Source: Mycobacterium gastri (GTDB lineage: Bacteria > Actinomycetota > Actinomycetes > Mycobacteriales > Mycobacteriaceae). Taken from it: a stretch of 64,000 bases of DNA. The position numbers and the translations under genes were made by a program. The stretch covers positions 62,001 through 126,000 of the forward strand of contig NZ_LQOX01000131.1 in the NCBI RefSeq assembly GCF_002102175.1, written 5' to 3'. Of this stretch, positions 25,438 to 35,535 are shown piece after piece. Positions within the stretch are counted from its first letter, which is position 1, and every line of letters starts with the position of its first letter. The notes beneath the pieces are model-generated. The model worked only from the letters and a program-made list of their open reading frames with translations. It ran no database searches and had not been told where the DNA came from.

Positions 25438-26723
25438 TCAGCGCAGCGGCCACAAGAGCTGACGCAGATAGCCGTCGGGTGGTCATCGTCGATGCCGTAC
25501 TCGGCGGGCCAGCGGTCGACGGGTAGGTACAGCGTGCCGAACAGGGCATCGACGATAGGGAATTCGGCAGCGTAGTTCGAGTTGTACGCCTGGGGCTGGC
25601 GTGCGTGGTGCCAGTGGTGGAATCGCGGGGTGGCAATCAGCCATCGCAGTGGTCCGCACGTCAGTCGTAGGTTGGCGTGGATAAAGATGTCCTGCAATGT
25701 CAGCAGGATGACGATCGCGCCCAGGCCGACACGACCGAAGCCCAGCGCATACAACGGCACCACCGCGGCCGATCGGATGGCTATCTGGTCGAGGGGATGC
25801 ATGTGTCCGGCGGCGAGCCGGTCCATCTCACGGACACTGTGGTGCACGCGATGGAATCGCCACAGCACGGGAACCTCATGCATGGCGCGATGCCCTGCGT
25901 AGCCGCCCACCGCGGTAATCGCAAGGGCCGCAACGATTTGCACCCAGCCCGGAGTCGCGGCAACGTTGCCGCGAAAGGCTGCCGGTACCAGGGCCTGCAG
26001 CGCGGTGCCGACCACCGCCACGGCGCCGACGAGACCGACCGTGTGCGCGGCCCCATTGACCAGATAGTGCACCACATCGGTGTGCCATCCCCGGCGCAGC
26101 ACGTGGAGCGGGCGAAGCGCCAACATCCGCTCAAGCGGGATGAAGATCATTGCCAAAACCACCAGTTTGGCCGCCATTTCGCTGCGCACGCTCAGTGCGA
26201 CCAGCACCAGCGTCGAGGTGACCAGCACCATGGCAATGCCGCCGGGACTAACCCCTCCTGATCCACCGGCCGTAGCGGGCTCGACCGACGCGGAAGTGGC
26301 GGTGCTCGCGACGAGGGCCGGGCGGTCGGCTACGGCTACTGGCCGTCCGAGCCTGGCCAGCCTGCCCCACCCAACCAGGACGCCGGCCGACACGATGACA
26401 GCGGGCACTCCGAGGATCGGTCGTACGGTGGCGACCGCTATCGCCGTGACGAGAATCGCCGCCTGAAGAGCCAGACCGGTCACCTTCAGCACTCGCGCAC
26501 CCTGCAGCAGGCGGATCGCGTGCCGGCCGACCACGGCCGCCGCTGTGACGAGCACAATCGCAAGTACCGTCGTACCGCGGTCAAGGCGCTCATGCCCGCC
26601 TTTGGCGACGAAAGCCGCAGCGCCGACAAGCCCAACCAGCTCGGCCAAGTACGAGATGCCCAGAGCCGCCACTACGGGTCCGTCCCGATACTCGGGTTCA
26701 GCCCTGGTCAGCGCCGTGCTCAT
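25438..26723 (-). CDS. Sterol desaturase / fatty acid hydroxylase-family membrane protein, frameshifted at the C-terminus
   Basis: About 427 residues. The N-terminal half (~200 residues) is a multi-span region unlike the family core. The C-terminal half has the di-iron histidine boxes HRAMHE, HRVHHS and FHHWHH of fatty-acid hydroxylases. Start ATG at 26721-26723. As sequenced, the frame after DDDHPT (near 25471-25477) does not stop but runs antisense through efpA to 24972. Adding one G there restores GYLRQLLWPLR and a TGA at 25438-25440, a natural ending. So either a one-base sequencing error or a real C-terminal frameshift. No gene stands here between efpA and proS in M. tuberculosis, as I recall. 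Confidence 0.8.
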
Positions 26724-27051
26724 GCGCGACAAAGTATCTCTTGCAGCTGTGGAATATCTGAACATCAGGCTGGCGGGACGTTCAGGGCCGAGTCGCCCGT
26801 CCCGTCGATCCGTCGTGACGTCGAGTCGAGTGTGCATCGACGGCTTCGAGTGCGCGCACCGGGCGGCCAAGCGGCCCTCAGGGCCGCCCTGAGCTCACAG
26901 TCAAAGCCGTCACCACACACTCGCCGGGTCCCATCGCTTGACCCACTCAGCAGGCCGTGCCGGCCTGCATCGGCGCCCGGCTGGGCTTGATGGCCGGGCT
27001 TCTCAGCAGGCCGTGCCGGCCTGCATCGGCGCCCGGCTAGGCTTGCCGCCT
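26724..27051. repeat. Intergenic region before proS with a duplicated 44-bp unit
   Basis: 328 bases between divergent genes. Two 44-base copies (26946-26989 and 27002-27045) differ at one base and are spaced 56 bases start to start. Each holds a CAGGCC-GTGCC-GGCCTG hairpin. The second copy ends seven bases before the proS start, so the units cover its 5' leader/promoter area. Nothing else recognised in the gap. Confidence 0.75.
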
Positions 27052-28800
27052 GTGATCACCCGGATGTCCCAGCTGTTTCTGCGCACCCTGCGTGACGACC
27101 CCGCCGACGCCGAAGTGCCCAGCCACAAACTGCTGATCAGAGCCGGATACGTCCGGCCCGTCGCGCCGGGACTCTACAGCTGGCTGCCGCTGGGGCTGCG
27201 GGTACTGCGCAACATCGAGCGGGTGGTCCGCGAAGAGATGAACGCCATCGGCGGGCAAGAGATCTTGTTTCCCGCGCTGCTGCCGCGAGCGCCCTACGAG
27301 ACCACGAACCGGTGGACCGAATACGGCGACAGTGTTTTCCGGCTGCAGGACCGCCGCGGCAATGACTACTTGCTCGGGCCGACACACGAGGAGCTTTTCA
27401 CCCTGACCGTGAAGGGCGAATACAACTCCTACAAAGACTTTCCGCTGGTCCTGTATCAAATTCAGAACAAATACCGCGACGAAGCCCGCCCGCGCGCCGG
27501 CATCCTGCGGGTCCGGGAATTTGTGATGAAGGACTCCTACTCCTTCGACATCGACAGCGCCGGCCTGAAGGCTGCCTACCACGCACACCGGGAGGCCTAC
27601 CAGCGCATTTTCGAACGTCTAAGGGTGCGCTACGTCATCGTCTCGGCGGTCTCCGGCGCCATGGGCGGCAGCGCATCTGAAGAGTTCCTGGCCGAAAGCC
27701 CGGTCGGTGAGGACACCTTCGTACGGTGCCCGGAGTCGGGTTATGCCGCCAACGTCGAAGCCGTCATCACCGCGCGCCCGGAGACCCGACCGATCGATGG
27801 ACAACCCGAAGCGGTGGTCCACGACACCGGTGACACCCCGACCATCGCCACGCTGGTCGCCTGGGCCAACCAGGCCGACCTGGGCCGCACGGTGACCGCC
27901 GCGGACACCCTGAAGAACGTCCTGGTCAAAGTCCGCCAGCCCGGCAAGGACTGGGAATTGCTGGCCATCGGGATTCCCGGCGACCGGGAGGTCGACGACA
28001 AGAGGTTGAGCGCGGCCCTGGAACCGGCCGACTACGCCTTGCTCGACGACGACGACTTCGCCGGATACCCGTTCCTGGTCAAGGGCTATATTGGCCCAAA
28101 GGCTTTGCGCGCCAACAATGTTCGTTACCTGGTCGACCCGCGCGTGGTCGACGGCAGCAGCTGGATCACCGGGGCGGACGAACCAGGCCGGCATGTCGTC
28201 GGCCTGGTTGCGGGTCGTGATTTCACCGCCGACGGCACCATCGAGGCTGCCGAAGTGCGCGAAGGCGATTCCTCTCCGGACGGTGCCGGCTCCCTGGTCG
28301 TGGCGCGCGGCATTGAGATCGGCCACATCTTCCAGCTCGGCCAGAAATACACCGACGCCTTCAGCGCCGACGTGCTCGGCGAAGACGGCAAGCCGGTACG
28401 GCTGACCATGGGCTCCTATGGCATCGGGGTGTCGCGGCTGGTCGCGGTCGTCGCCGAACAGCACCACGACGAGCTGGGTTTGCGCTGGCCACCGTCGATC
28501 GCGCCGTTCGACGTTCACCTGGTGATCGCCAACAAGGACGCGGAGGCGCGCAGCGGAGCTGTCGCGCTGGCCGCCGAACTGGATCAACTCGGCGTCGAGG
28601 TGCTGCTCGACGACCGTCAGGCCTCGCCCGGCGTCAAGTTCAAGGACGCCGAACTGCTGGGAATGCCCTGGATAGTCGTGGTGGGGCGCGGCTGGGCGGA
28701 TGGCGTGGTCGAATTGCGGGACCGATTCAGCGGTCAGACCCGTGAGCTAGCCGTCGGCGCCTCACTGGCCACCGATATCGCGGCAGCCATCAGCGGTTAG
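27052..28800 (+). CDS. proS: Prolyl-tRNA synthetase
   Basis: The 582-residue bacterial-type class II enzyme charging tRNA-Pro. Motif 2 region YRDEARPRAGILRVREFVMKD, the editing INS domain in the middle (residues ~230-390), motif 3 YGIGVSRLVAVVAEQ, and the anticodon-binding C-terminus. GTG 27052 (VITRMSQLFLRTLRDDP) matches the known mycobacterial start; an upstream in-frame ATG lies in repeat sequence. Ortholog of Rv2845c. Confidence 0.97.
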   Translation: MITRMSQLFLRTLRDDPADAEVPSHKLLIRAGYVRPVAPGLYSWLPLGLRVLRNIERVVREEMNAIGGQEILFPALLPRAPYETTNRWTEYGDSVFRLQDRRGNDYLLGPTHEELFTLTVKGEYNSYKDFPLVLYQIQNKYRDEARPRAGILRVREFVMKDSYSFDIDSAGLKAAYHAHREAYQRIFERLRVRYVIVSAVSGAMGGSASEEFLAESPVGEDTFVRCPESGYAANVEAVITARPETRPIDGQPEAVVHDTGDTPTIATLVAWANQADLGRTVTAADTLKNVLVKVRQPGKDWELLAIGIPGDREVDDKRLSAALEPADYALLDDDDFAGYPFLVKGYIGPKALRANNVRYLVDPRVVDGSSWITGADEPGRHVVGLVAGRDFTADGTIEAAEVREGDSSPDGAGSLVVARGIEIGHIFQLGQKYTDAFSADVLGEDGKPVRLTMGSYGIGVSRLVAVVAEQHHDELGLRWPPSIAPFDVHLVIANKDAEARSGAVALAAELDQLGVEVLLDDRQASPGVKFKDAELLGMPWIVVVGRGWADGVVELRDRFSGQTRELAVGASLATDIAAAISG

Positions 28801-29289
28801 CTATTCGTTGCCGCCCGGGAACGAGGTGGTGATCGGCCAGGCGCCCAGCACCTTGTTCCACCGGGCGGCCATCACCGCGCTCTGGGTCAAAGCCGTCGAC
28901 GCGAACGCCCGGTCATCGGCAGTCTCGGCATGCTCGACGACGGCACGCCACGCCGTCGCGCCGTCGTTCTCCATCCGCGCGGCCAGCCGAGCCGCATCGG
29001 CTGGGCTGCCCACGTCACTGGGCAGCTGGTAGCCGGCGGCGGCTGCCGGCGCGGTGACCTTGCGGGCGGCCAGCATCGCAATGACGTCGTCACGACGTTG
29101 GCGATGTTGGTTCAACGCCTCCACCACCAAGTCGTTGACGCTGGGCGGCGACAGCGCCGACACAATGCCATACCCGTAGATGGTCGCGTGCTCGACGGCG
29201 AGGGCGTCGCTCAGCGCCGCGGTATCGGCATCTTTGCCGGCGGGCGACCACTTGGGGCTGGCCCCGAAGCTGGGTTCCGACGAGGTCAT
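28801..29289 (-). CDS. Ferritin-like DUF4439 protein (Rv2844 homologue)
   Basis: A 162-residue, alanine-rich, all-helical protein. LSDALAVEHATIYGYGIVSA (Glu-x-x-His-type helix), LVVEALNQHRQRRDDVIAML and RAVVEHAETADDRAF look like a ferritin-like bundle; metal binding is not certain. Its stop abuts the proS stop (convergent). The start overlaps the upstream lipoprotein gene by four bases, so the two form a pair. Confidence 0.85.
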   Translation of the reverse strand: MTSSEPSFGASPKWSPAGKDADTAALSDALAVEHATIYGYGIVSALSPPSVNDLVVEALNQHRQRRDDVIAMLAARKVTAPAAAAGYQLPSDVGSPADAARLAARMENDGATAWRAVVEHAETADDRAFASTALTQSAVMAARWNKVLGAWPITTSFPGGNE

Positions 29290-29822
29290 ATCGAGGGTCC
29301 CCCGGGCATCAGCGCAACCGTGTAGGACGCGGTGCAGGAGGCCGCGATGGAGGCGAGCAGCCCCGCGCGGTAGCCCGATACCGAAGCGACCAGGCGATTG
29401 GCATCCTCAGCCGACTTGCGCAGCGAATCCACCACGTCGGACACCGGCGGTGGCGGTGGCGGGGGTTCGGTGCCCGTGGGGCTGGGGCTGGCGCTCGAGC
29501 TACTCGTTTCGCTGGTGGCGGATACCAGCTTGCCCGCGGCTCGGGCGATCTCGGTGGCCAGGGCCCGGGCATGCGCGCCGCGTTGGCTGGCCACCACCGT
29601 CAGCGCGGCAGCGACCTGCGGTGGATTGCCGATCGCCGCCGCGGCGGCAGACGCCAGCGCGCTGTCGCGTCGGGCCTGCTCCAAGGGCGCCAGGAGCTCA
29701 TCGACCGCGGGAGGTTTCGGGGTGGACTCGCCGCAGGCGGACACGACCACCCCGAGTGCAGCGAGAGCGGCACCGCCGGCGAGCACACCCCGCCTGTTGA
29801 CGACGGGTACTGCTCTGGGCAC
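29286..29822 (-). CDS. Probable Tat-exported lipoprotein (Rv2843 homologue)
   Basis: 178 residues. The N-terminus NRRGVLAGGAALAALGVVVSAC combines a twin-arginine pair with a lipobox-like VSAC, so it is likely a lipid-anchored exported protein. The mature part is alanine-rich and helical with a Pro/Ser linker (SPSPTGTEPPPPPPP) near residues 110-130. Paired with the DUF4439 gene. Function unknown. GTG start at 29820-29822; divergent from rimP across 227 bases. Confidence 0.82.
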   Translation of the reverse strand: MPRAVPVVNRRGVLAGGAALAALGVVVSACGESTPKPPAVDELLAPLEQARRDSALASAAAAAIGNPPQVAAALTVVASQRGAHARALATEIARAAGKLVSATSETSSSSASPSPTGTEPPPPPPPVSDVVDSLRKSAEDANRLVASVSGYRAGLLASIAASCTASYTVALMPGGPSI

Positions 29823-30049
29823 AGCAACATCCTGCCATCACCGGCGAGTTGGGCACGACAAGGGATGATCACGATCCGGGGAGGTGAAACCTCGACGACC
29901 TGATCACCGCGGCATTGGCGATTCCTGGCGTATCGTTGGTAGCTGGTTCCCTGTGGATCGCCGATGATTGCGCGCCGGCGGGCCGACGGGAGCCGCGCTG
30001 GCAGCGAAATCCGCCAGATGACCGGACAACTCAAGATGAGGAGCTCGCC

Positions 30050-30583
30050 GTGACCACCGGGCTACCTTCGCAGACACAGGTGATCGAACTACTCGGTGGA
30101 ATCTTTGCGTGCGCCGGCTATGAGATCGAAGACGTGGTCATCGACACCCGCGCCCACCCACCGCGGATCACGGTGGTCGCCGACGGCGACACCGCACTCG
30201 ACCTGGACACCATCGCCGCCCTGTCGCGCTCCGCTTCGGGTCTGCTGGACGGTCTGGACACCATCCGCGACAGCTACGTCCTCGAAGTCAGCTCGCCCGG
30301 CGTCGAACGCCCGCTGACCAGCGAAAAGCACTTCCGCCGCGCCCGCGGTCGCAAGGTCGAACTCACATTGTCCGACGGATCCCGGCTTACCGGCCGGGTC
30401 GGAGAGCTGACCGGCGACACCATGGCGCTGGTGGTCCGGCAGGGCCAGGACTGGGCGGTGCGCCAGATTCCACTGGCGGACGTCCTGAAAGCTGTTGTCC
30501 AAGTAGAGTTTTCACCGCCGGCCCGAGCCGAGCTCGAGTTGGCGACGGCGGGTGGGGCCGCTGGTACGGAGGCCGAATCATGA
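30050..30583 (+). CDS. rimP: Ribosome maturation factor RimP
   Basis: A 177-residue RimP protein needed for 30S subunit maturation. Conserved SYVLEVSSPGVERPLTSEKHF at the domain junction, then the SH3-like C-terminal domain. GTG 30050 chosen for the GAGGAG site upstream. First gene of the rimP-nusA-ylxR-infB-rbfA-nrnA operon; its stop overlaps the nusA ATG. Ortholog of Rv2842c. Confidence 0.95.
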   Translation: MTTGLPSQTQVIELLGGIFACAGYEIEDVVIDTRAHPPRITVVADGDTALDLDTIAALSRSASGLLDGLDTIRDSYVLEVSSPGVERPLTSEKHFRRARGRKVELTLSDGSRLTGRVGELTGDTMALVVRQGQDWAVRQIPLADVLKAVVQVEFSPPARAELELATAGGAAGTEAES

Positions 30584-31623
30584 ACATCGACATGGCCGCG
30601 CTGCATGCGATCGAGCTCGACCGGGGCATCTCGGTCAACGAATTGCTCGAAACCATCAAATCCGCGCTGCTCAGCGCCTATCGGCACACCCAGGGTCACC
30701 AGACCGACGCTCGCATTGAGATCGACCGTAAGAGCGGCGTCGTCCGGGTGATCGCCCGTGAGCTGGATGATGAGGGAAACCTCATCAGCGAATGGGATGA
30801 CACCCCGGAGGGTTTTGGCCGCATCGCGGCAACGACGGCTCGTCAGGTGATGTTGCAGCGATTCCGCGACGCCGAGAACGAGCGGACATACGGCGAGTTC
30901 TCGACCCGGGAGGGTGAGATCGTCGCGGGCGTGATCCAGCGCGACAGCAGGGCCAACGCCCGCGGTCTGGTGGTCGTCCGGATGGGAAGCGAGACCAAGG
31001 CCTCCGAGGGTGTGATCCCCGCCGCCGAACAAGTCCCCGGCGAGAGTTACGAACACGGCAACCGGCTGCGTTGCTACGTGGTTGGTGTGAGCCGTGGTGC
31101 CCGCGAACCGCTGATCACGTTGTCGCGCACGCACCCGAACCTGGTGCGCAAGCTGTTCTCGCTGGAAGTTCCCGAGATAGCCGACGGGTCGGTGGAGATT
31201 GTTGCGGTGGCGCGGGAGGCCGGTCATCGGTCCAAGATCGCGGTGCGGTCGAACGTCCCGGGGCTCAACGCCAAAGGCGCCTGCATCGGCCCGATGGGTC
31301 AGCGGGTGCGCAACGTGATGAGCGAACTGTCCGGCGAGAAGATCGACATCATCGACTACGACGAGGATCCCGCGCGTTTCGTGGCCAACGCGTTGTCGCC
31401 CGCGAAGGTGGTGTCGGTGTCGGTGATCGACCAGAATGCCCGGGCCGCCCGCGTGGTGGTGCCCGATTTCCAGTTGTCGCTGGCCATTGGTAAGGAGGGG
31501 CAGAATGCGCGGCTGGCCGCTCGGCTCACCGGATGGCGCATCGACATCCGCGGCGATTCACCGGCGCACCCGGCGGGTCATCCTGAGCAGGGCGCCAGCC
31601 GCGGAATGGCACACGACCGCTAG
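30580..31623 (+). CDS. nusA: Transcription termination/antitermination factor NusA
   Basis: 347 residues. N-terminal RNA-polymerase-binding domain, S1 domain (~100-180), then two KH domains (RSNVPGLNAKGACIGPMGQRVRNVM; LSLAIGKEGQNARLAARLTGW). Lacks the C-terminal acidic repeats of the E. coli protein, as usual in actinobacteria. Overlaps rimP (ATGA). Ortholog of Rv2841c. Confidence 0.96.
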   Translation: MNIDMAALHAIELDRGISVNELLETIKSALLSAYRHTQGHQTDARIEIDRKSGVVRVIARELDDEGNLISEWDDTPEGFGRIAATTARQVMLQRFRDAENERTYGEFSTREGEIVAGVIQRDSRANARGLVVVRMGSETKASEGVIPAAEQVPGESYEHGNRLRCYVVGVSRGAREPLITLSRTHPNLVRKLFSLEVPEIADGSVEIVAVAREAGHRSKIAVRSNVPGLNAKGACIGPMGQRVRNVMSELSGEKIDIIDYDEDPARFVANALSPAKVVSVSVIDQNARAARVVVPDFQLSLAIGKEGQNARLAARLTGWRIDIRGDSPAHPAGHPEQGASRGMAHDR

Positions 31624-31695
31624 CGGTCGGCGTCAGAACCATAACGCCATCCCCGGGTGGTTCTGGCGGCCGGTTCGGTGACGCTAGACTGAGCC

Positions 31696-32043
31696 GTGAT
31701 CCAGCGCGAGCCTTCGGTGGCGGCGCACAGATGCTCCGACAGTCCCTGTGGACCGGTGCGGACGTGCGTCGGGTGCCGGAAGCGAGAGTTGGCCGTCGAA
31801 CTGCTTCGAGTGGTGGCTGAGTCGACCGGGAACGGCAACTACGCCGTGATCGTTGACTCAAACAGAAGGCTGCCGGGGCGGGGTGCATGGCTGCATCCCG
31901 AACCACGGTGCCTACAACAAGCAATTCGGCGGAGGGCTTTCACCAGAGCGCTGCGCATCACCGGTTCACCGGATACCTCAGCGGTGGTCGAACACATCGG
32001 TGGGTTTCCCACTGAGCAACAGAACAGGCAGCAACGAACATGA
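31696..32043 (+). CDS. YlxR-family (DUF448) RNA-binding protein
   Basis: A 115-residue protein with the YlxR core PVRTCVGCRKRELAVELLRVV and GRGAWLHPEPRCLQQAIRRRAFTRAL. YlxR proteins sit between nusA and infB in many bacteria and bind RNA or nucleoid. GTG start 31696; nusA ends 72 bases upstream. Ortholog of Rv2840c. Confidence 0.9.
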   Translation: MIQREPSVAAHRCSDSPCGPVRTCVGCRKRELAVELLRVVAESTGNGNYAVIVDSNRRLPGRGAWLHPEPRCLQQAIRRRAFTRALRITGSPDTSAVVEHIGGFPTEQQNRQQRT

Positions 32044-32131
32044 GCACACCGTGAAGTCCCGATGACAATGTGTCATAGCTAAACCCGAGGCGCGGCCTAC
32101 AACTGTCGTCGCCTCATAGACAGGAGATGTA

Positions 32132-34972
32132 GTGGCAGGTAAGGCCCGCGTACACGAGTTGGCCAAGGAACTCGGTGTTACCAGCAAGGAAGTGCTCGCC
32201 CGACTGAGTGAACAGGGCGAATTCGTCAAATCGGCATCGTCGACAGTTGAGGCGCCCGTCGCCCGCCGGCTGCGTGAATCGTTCGGTGGCGCCAAACCGG
32301 CCGCCGGCAAGGCTCCCGTCAAGGGCCCGGAGAAAGGCCCGGATCGTGCCGCCGCCAAAGCCGCGGTACCGGTGCCCGGCGCGGATGGCGGCAAAGCCGC
32401 GGACCAGTCCCTTGACCAAGCCCTCGACAAGGCGATTGCCAAGGCGGCCGGCAACGGCGCACCGACAGCCGTCGCGCCCGATAGGGCCGCCGACTCGGGC
32501 AAGACGGGAACTTCGCCCACCGGAGCCACCCCCCGCCCGTCGGCAGCCACCGCACCTCCGGCACCTCCGAAGGCGCCGCAACCCGGACAGCCGGCGGCGC
32601 CGCCGTCGGGCCAGCCGCCCAGCTCTCCGGCGCCCCACCCCGGCATGGCTCCTGGGTCGCGTCCCGGACCGGCGCCCAAGCCCGGGATTCGGACCCCGCG
32701 CGTCGGCAACAACCCGTTCTCCTCGGCGCAGCCGGCCGACCGGCCCATTCCGCGTCCGCCGGCGCCGCGCCCCGGGGCGCCGCGTCCGGGGGCACCGCGC
32801 GCGGGCGCCTCGCCCGGCAGCATGCCGCCACGTCCCGGCGGCGCGGCCGGTGGGCCACGCCCGCCACGTACCGGCGCGCCGCGACCCGGCGGCGGCCGGC
32901 CCGGCGGCCCGGGTGGCCGTTCGGATGGCGGCGGCGGTAATTACCGCGGCGGCGGCGGTGGCGTGGGTGCCGCGCCCGGGACCGGATTCCGCGGCCGTCC
33001 CGGCGGTGGTGGCGGCGGTCCCGGCGGCGGTGGCCGTCCCGGCCAGCGCGGCGGCGCGGCCGGCGCGTTCGGCCGTCCGGGCGGCGCACCCCGGCGCGGC
33101 CGCAAGTCCAAGCGGCAGAAGCGCCAGGAATACGACTCGATGCAGGCCCCGGTCGTCGGCGGCGTGCGGTTGCCGCACGGCAACGGCGAGACGATCCGGC
33201 TGGCCCGCGGTGCCTCCCTGTCCGACTTTGCCGAGAAGATCGACGCCAACCCGGCCGCGCTGGTGCAGGCGCTGTTCAACCTCGGCGAGATGGTGACCGC
33301 CACCCAGTCGGTCGGCGACGAGACCCTCGAGCTGCTGGGCAGCGAGATGAACTACAACGTCCAGGTGGTCAGCCCCGAGGACGAGGACCGCGAGCTGCTG
33401 GAGTCGTTTGACCTCTCCTACGGCGAGGACAGCGGAGACGAGGCCGATCTGCAGACCCGTCCGCCGGTCGTGACCGTGATGGGCCACGTCGACCACGGTA
33501 AGACTCGGCTGCTGGACACCATCCGTAAGGCCAACGTCCGGGAGGGCGAGGCCGGCGGCATCACCCAGCACATCGGTGCCTACCAGGTGGGTGTCGACCT
33601 CGACGGCAGCGAGCGGCTGATCACCTTCATCGACACCCCGGGTCACGAGGCGTTCACCGCCATGCGTGCCCGTGGCGCCAAAGCCACCGACATCGCCATT
33701 CTGGTGGTCGCGGCCGACGACGGCGTGATGCCGCAGACGGTCGAGGCGATCAACCACGCGCAGGCCGCCGACGTGCCGATCGTGGTGGCGGTCAACAAGA
33801 TCGACAAGGAGGGCGCCGACCCGGCCAAGATCCGGGCCCAGCTCACCGAGTACGGCCTGGTGGCCGAGGACTTCGGCGGCGACACCATGTTCGTCGACAT
33901 CTCGGCCAAGAACGGCACCAACATCGACCAGCTGTTGGAAGCGGTGCTGTTGACCGCCGACGCCGCACTGGACCTGCGGGCCAACCCCGACATGGAGGCT
34001 CAGGGTGTGGCCATCGAGGCGCACCTGGACCGCGGCCGCGGGCCGGTAGCCACCGTGCTGGTGCAGCGCGGCACGCTGCAGGTCGGCGACTCGGTGGTCG
34101 CCGGCGACGCCTACGGTCGGGTCCGCCGGATGGTGGACGAACACGGCGACGACATCGAGGCGGCATTGCCGTCGCGTCCCGTCCAGGTCATCGGCTTTAC
34201 CTCGGTGCCCGGGGCCGGTGACAACTTCCTCGTCGTCGACGAGGACCGGATCGCGCGCCAGATCGCCGACCGGCGCAGCGCCCGCAAGCGCAACGCCATG
34301 GCGGCGCGCAGCCGTAAGCGGATCAGCCTGGAGGACCTGGACTCGGCACTGAAGGAGACCAGCCAGCTCAACCTCATCCTCAAGGGCGACAACGCCGGTA
34401 CCGTCGAGGCGCTGGAAGAGGCCCTGATGGGTATCCAGGTGGACGACGAGGTGGCACTGCGAGTCATCGATCGCGGCGTCGGCGGCATCACCGAGACCAA
34501 CGTCAACCTGGCGTCGGCCTCTGATGCGATCATCATCGGGTTCAATGTGCGCGCCGAGGGCAAGGCCACCGAGCTGGCCAACCGCGAAGGTGTCGAGATC
34601 CGCTACTACTCGGTCATTTACCAGGCGATCGACGAGATCGAGCAGGCGCTGCGCGGCATGCTCAAGCCGATCTACGAAGAGGTCGAGCTGGGTCGTGCCG
34701 AGATCCGCGCGTTGTTCCGGTCCTCGAAGGTCGGCCTGATCGCCGGTTGCATGATCACTTCGGGTGTGGTGCGCCGCAACGCCAAGGCCCGACTGTTGCG
34801 GGACAACATCGTGGTCGCCGAGAACCTCTCGATCCACTCGCTGCGGCGGGAAAAGGACGACGTGACCGAGGTCCGCGAGGGCTTCGAGTGCGGTTTGACG
34901 CTGGGCTACTCCGACATCAAGGAGGGCGACGTCATCGAGTCCTACGAGCTGGTTCAAAAGGAACGCTCGTGA
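32132..34972 (+). CDS. infB: Translation initiation factor IF-2
   Basis: 946 residues. N-terminal IF2N helix domain (VHELAKELGVTSKEVLARL), then a ~270-residue Ala/Pro/Gly/Arg-rich linker (residues ~50-330). The GTPase core has VMGHVDHGKTRLLD, DTPGHEAF and NKIDK, followed by the C-terminal fMet-tRNA-binding domains. GTG 32132 has GGAGAT upstream. The low-complexity linker explains long antisense open frames here. Ortholog of Rv2839c. Confidence 0.97.
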   Translation: MAGKARVHELAKELGVTSKEVLARLSEQGEFVKSASSTVEAPVARRLRESFGGAKPAAGKAPVKGPEKGPDRAAAKAAVPVPGADGGKAADQSLDQALDKAIAKAAGNGAPTAVAPDRAADSGKTGTSPTGATPRPSAATAPPAPPKAPQPGQPAAPPSGQPPSSPAPHPGMAPGSRPGPAPKPGIRTPRVGNNPFSSAQPADRPIPRPPAPRPGAPRPGAPRAGASPGSMPPRPGGAAGGPRPPRTGAPRPGGGRPGGPGGRSDGGGGNYRGGGGGVGAAPGTGFRGRPGGGGGGPGGGGRPGQRGGAAGAFGRPGGAPRRGRKSKRQKRQEYDSMQAPVVGGVRLPHGNGETIRLARGASLSDFAEKIDANPAALVQALFNLGEMVTATQSVGDETLELLGSEMNYNVQVVSPEDEDRELLESFDLSYGEDSGDEADLQTRPPVVTVMGHVDHGKTRLLDTIRKANVREGEAGGITQHIGAYQVGVDLDGSERLITFIDTPGHEAFTAMRARGAKATDIAILVVAADDGVMPQTVEAINHAQAADVPIVVAVNKIDKEGADPAKIRAQLTEYGLVAEDFGGDTMFVDISAKNGTNIDQLLEAVLLTADAALDLRANPDMEAQGVAIEAHLDRGRGPVATVLVQRGTLQVGDSVVAGDAYGRVRRMVDEHGDDIEAALPSRPVQVIGFTSVPGAGDNFLVVDEDRIARQIADRRSARKRNAMAARSRKRISLEDLDSALKETSQLNLILKGDNAGTVEALEEALMGIQVDDEVALRVIDRGVGGITETNVNLASASDAIIIGFNVRAEGKATELANREGVEIRYYSVIYQAIDEIEQALRGMLKPIYEEVELGRAEIRALFRSSKVGLIAGCMITSGVVRRNAKARLLRDNIVVAENLSIHSLRREKDDVTEVREGFECGLTLGYSDIKEGDVIESYELVQKERS

Positions 34973-35037
34973 CCGCCGCCGACGATGCAGAGCGGAGCGA
35001 TGCGGAGGAGGCGGTGCAATCGTGATGGGACGTGCGG

Positions 35038-35535
35038 ATGGCTGACCCGGCACGGGCACGCCGACTGGCCAAACGGATCACCACCATCGTCGCGTCGGCG
35101 ATCGAGTACGAGATCAAGGATCCGGGACTTGTCGGGGTGACCATCACCGACGCCAGGGTGACCGCCGACCTGCACGACGCGACCGTGTACTACACGGTGA
35201 TGGGCCCCACGCTTGACGACGAGCCGGACTACGCTGCCGCGGCCGCCGCGCTGGACCGGGCCAAGGGTGTGCTGCGCACCAAGGTCGGAGCCGGTACCGG
35301 GGTGCGTTTCACGCCGACCTTGACGTTTACCCGGGACACCACCTCCGACACGGTGCATCGGATGGAGGAGTTGTTGGCGCGCGCCCGCGCCGCCGACGCC
35401 GACTTGGCGCGGGTTCGGCAGGGCGCCAAGCCGGCCGGCGACGCCGACCCGTACCGTGATGGAGGGGCTTCCGGGGGACTTAGCGATCGGATCGAGGCTG
35501 GGGACACCGGTGACCACGACCGATCGAGAGACTGA
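35038..35535 (+). CDS. rbfA: Ribosome-binding factor A
   Basis: A 165-residue KH-like protein acting in late 30S maturation. ADPARARRLAKRITTIVASA, IKDPGLVGVTITDARVTADL and TPTLTFTRDTTSDTVHRMEELL are family signatures. ATG 35038 preferred over GTG 35032. The C-terminal ~35 residues are variable and overlap the nrnA start by 26 bases. Ortholog of Rv2838c. Confidence 0.94.
   Translation: MADPARARRLAKRITTIVASAIEYEIKDPGLVGVTITDARVTADLHDATVYYTVMGPTLDDEPDYAAAAAALDRAKGVLRTKVGAGTGVRFTPTLTFTRDTTSDTVHRMEELLARARAADADLARVRQGAKPAGDADPYRDGGASGGLSDRIEAGDTGDHDRSRD

Noticed and set aside
32114..35059. 981-codon antisense frame opposite infB
   Set aside because: Shadow of a GC-rich, low-complexity gene; no recognisable domains.
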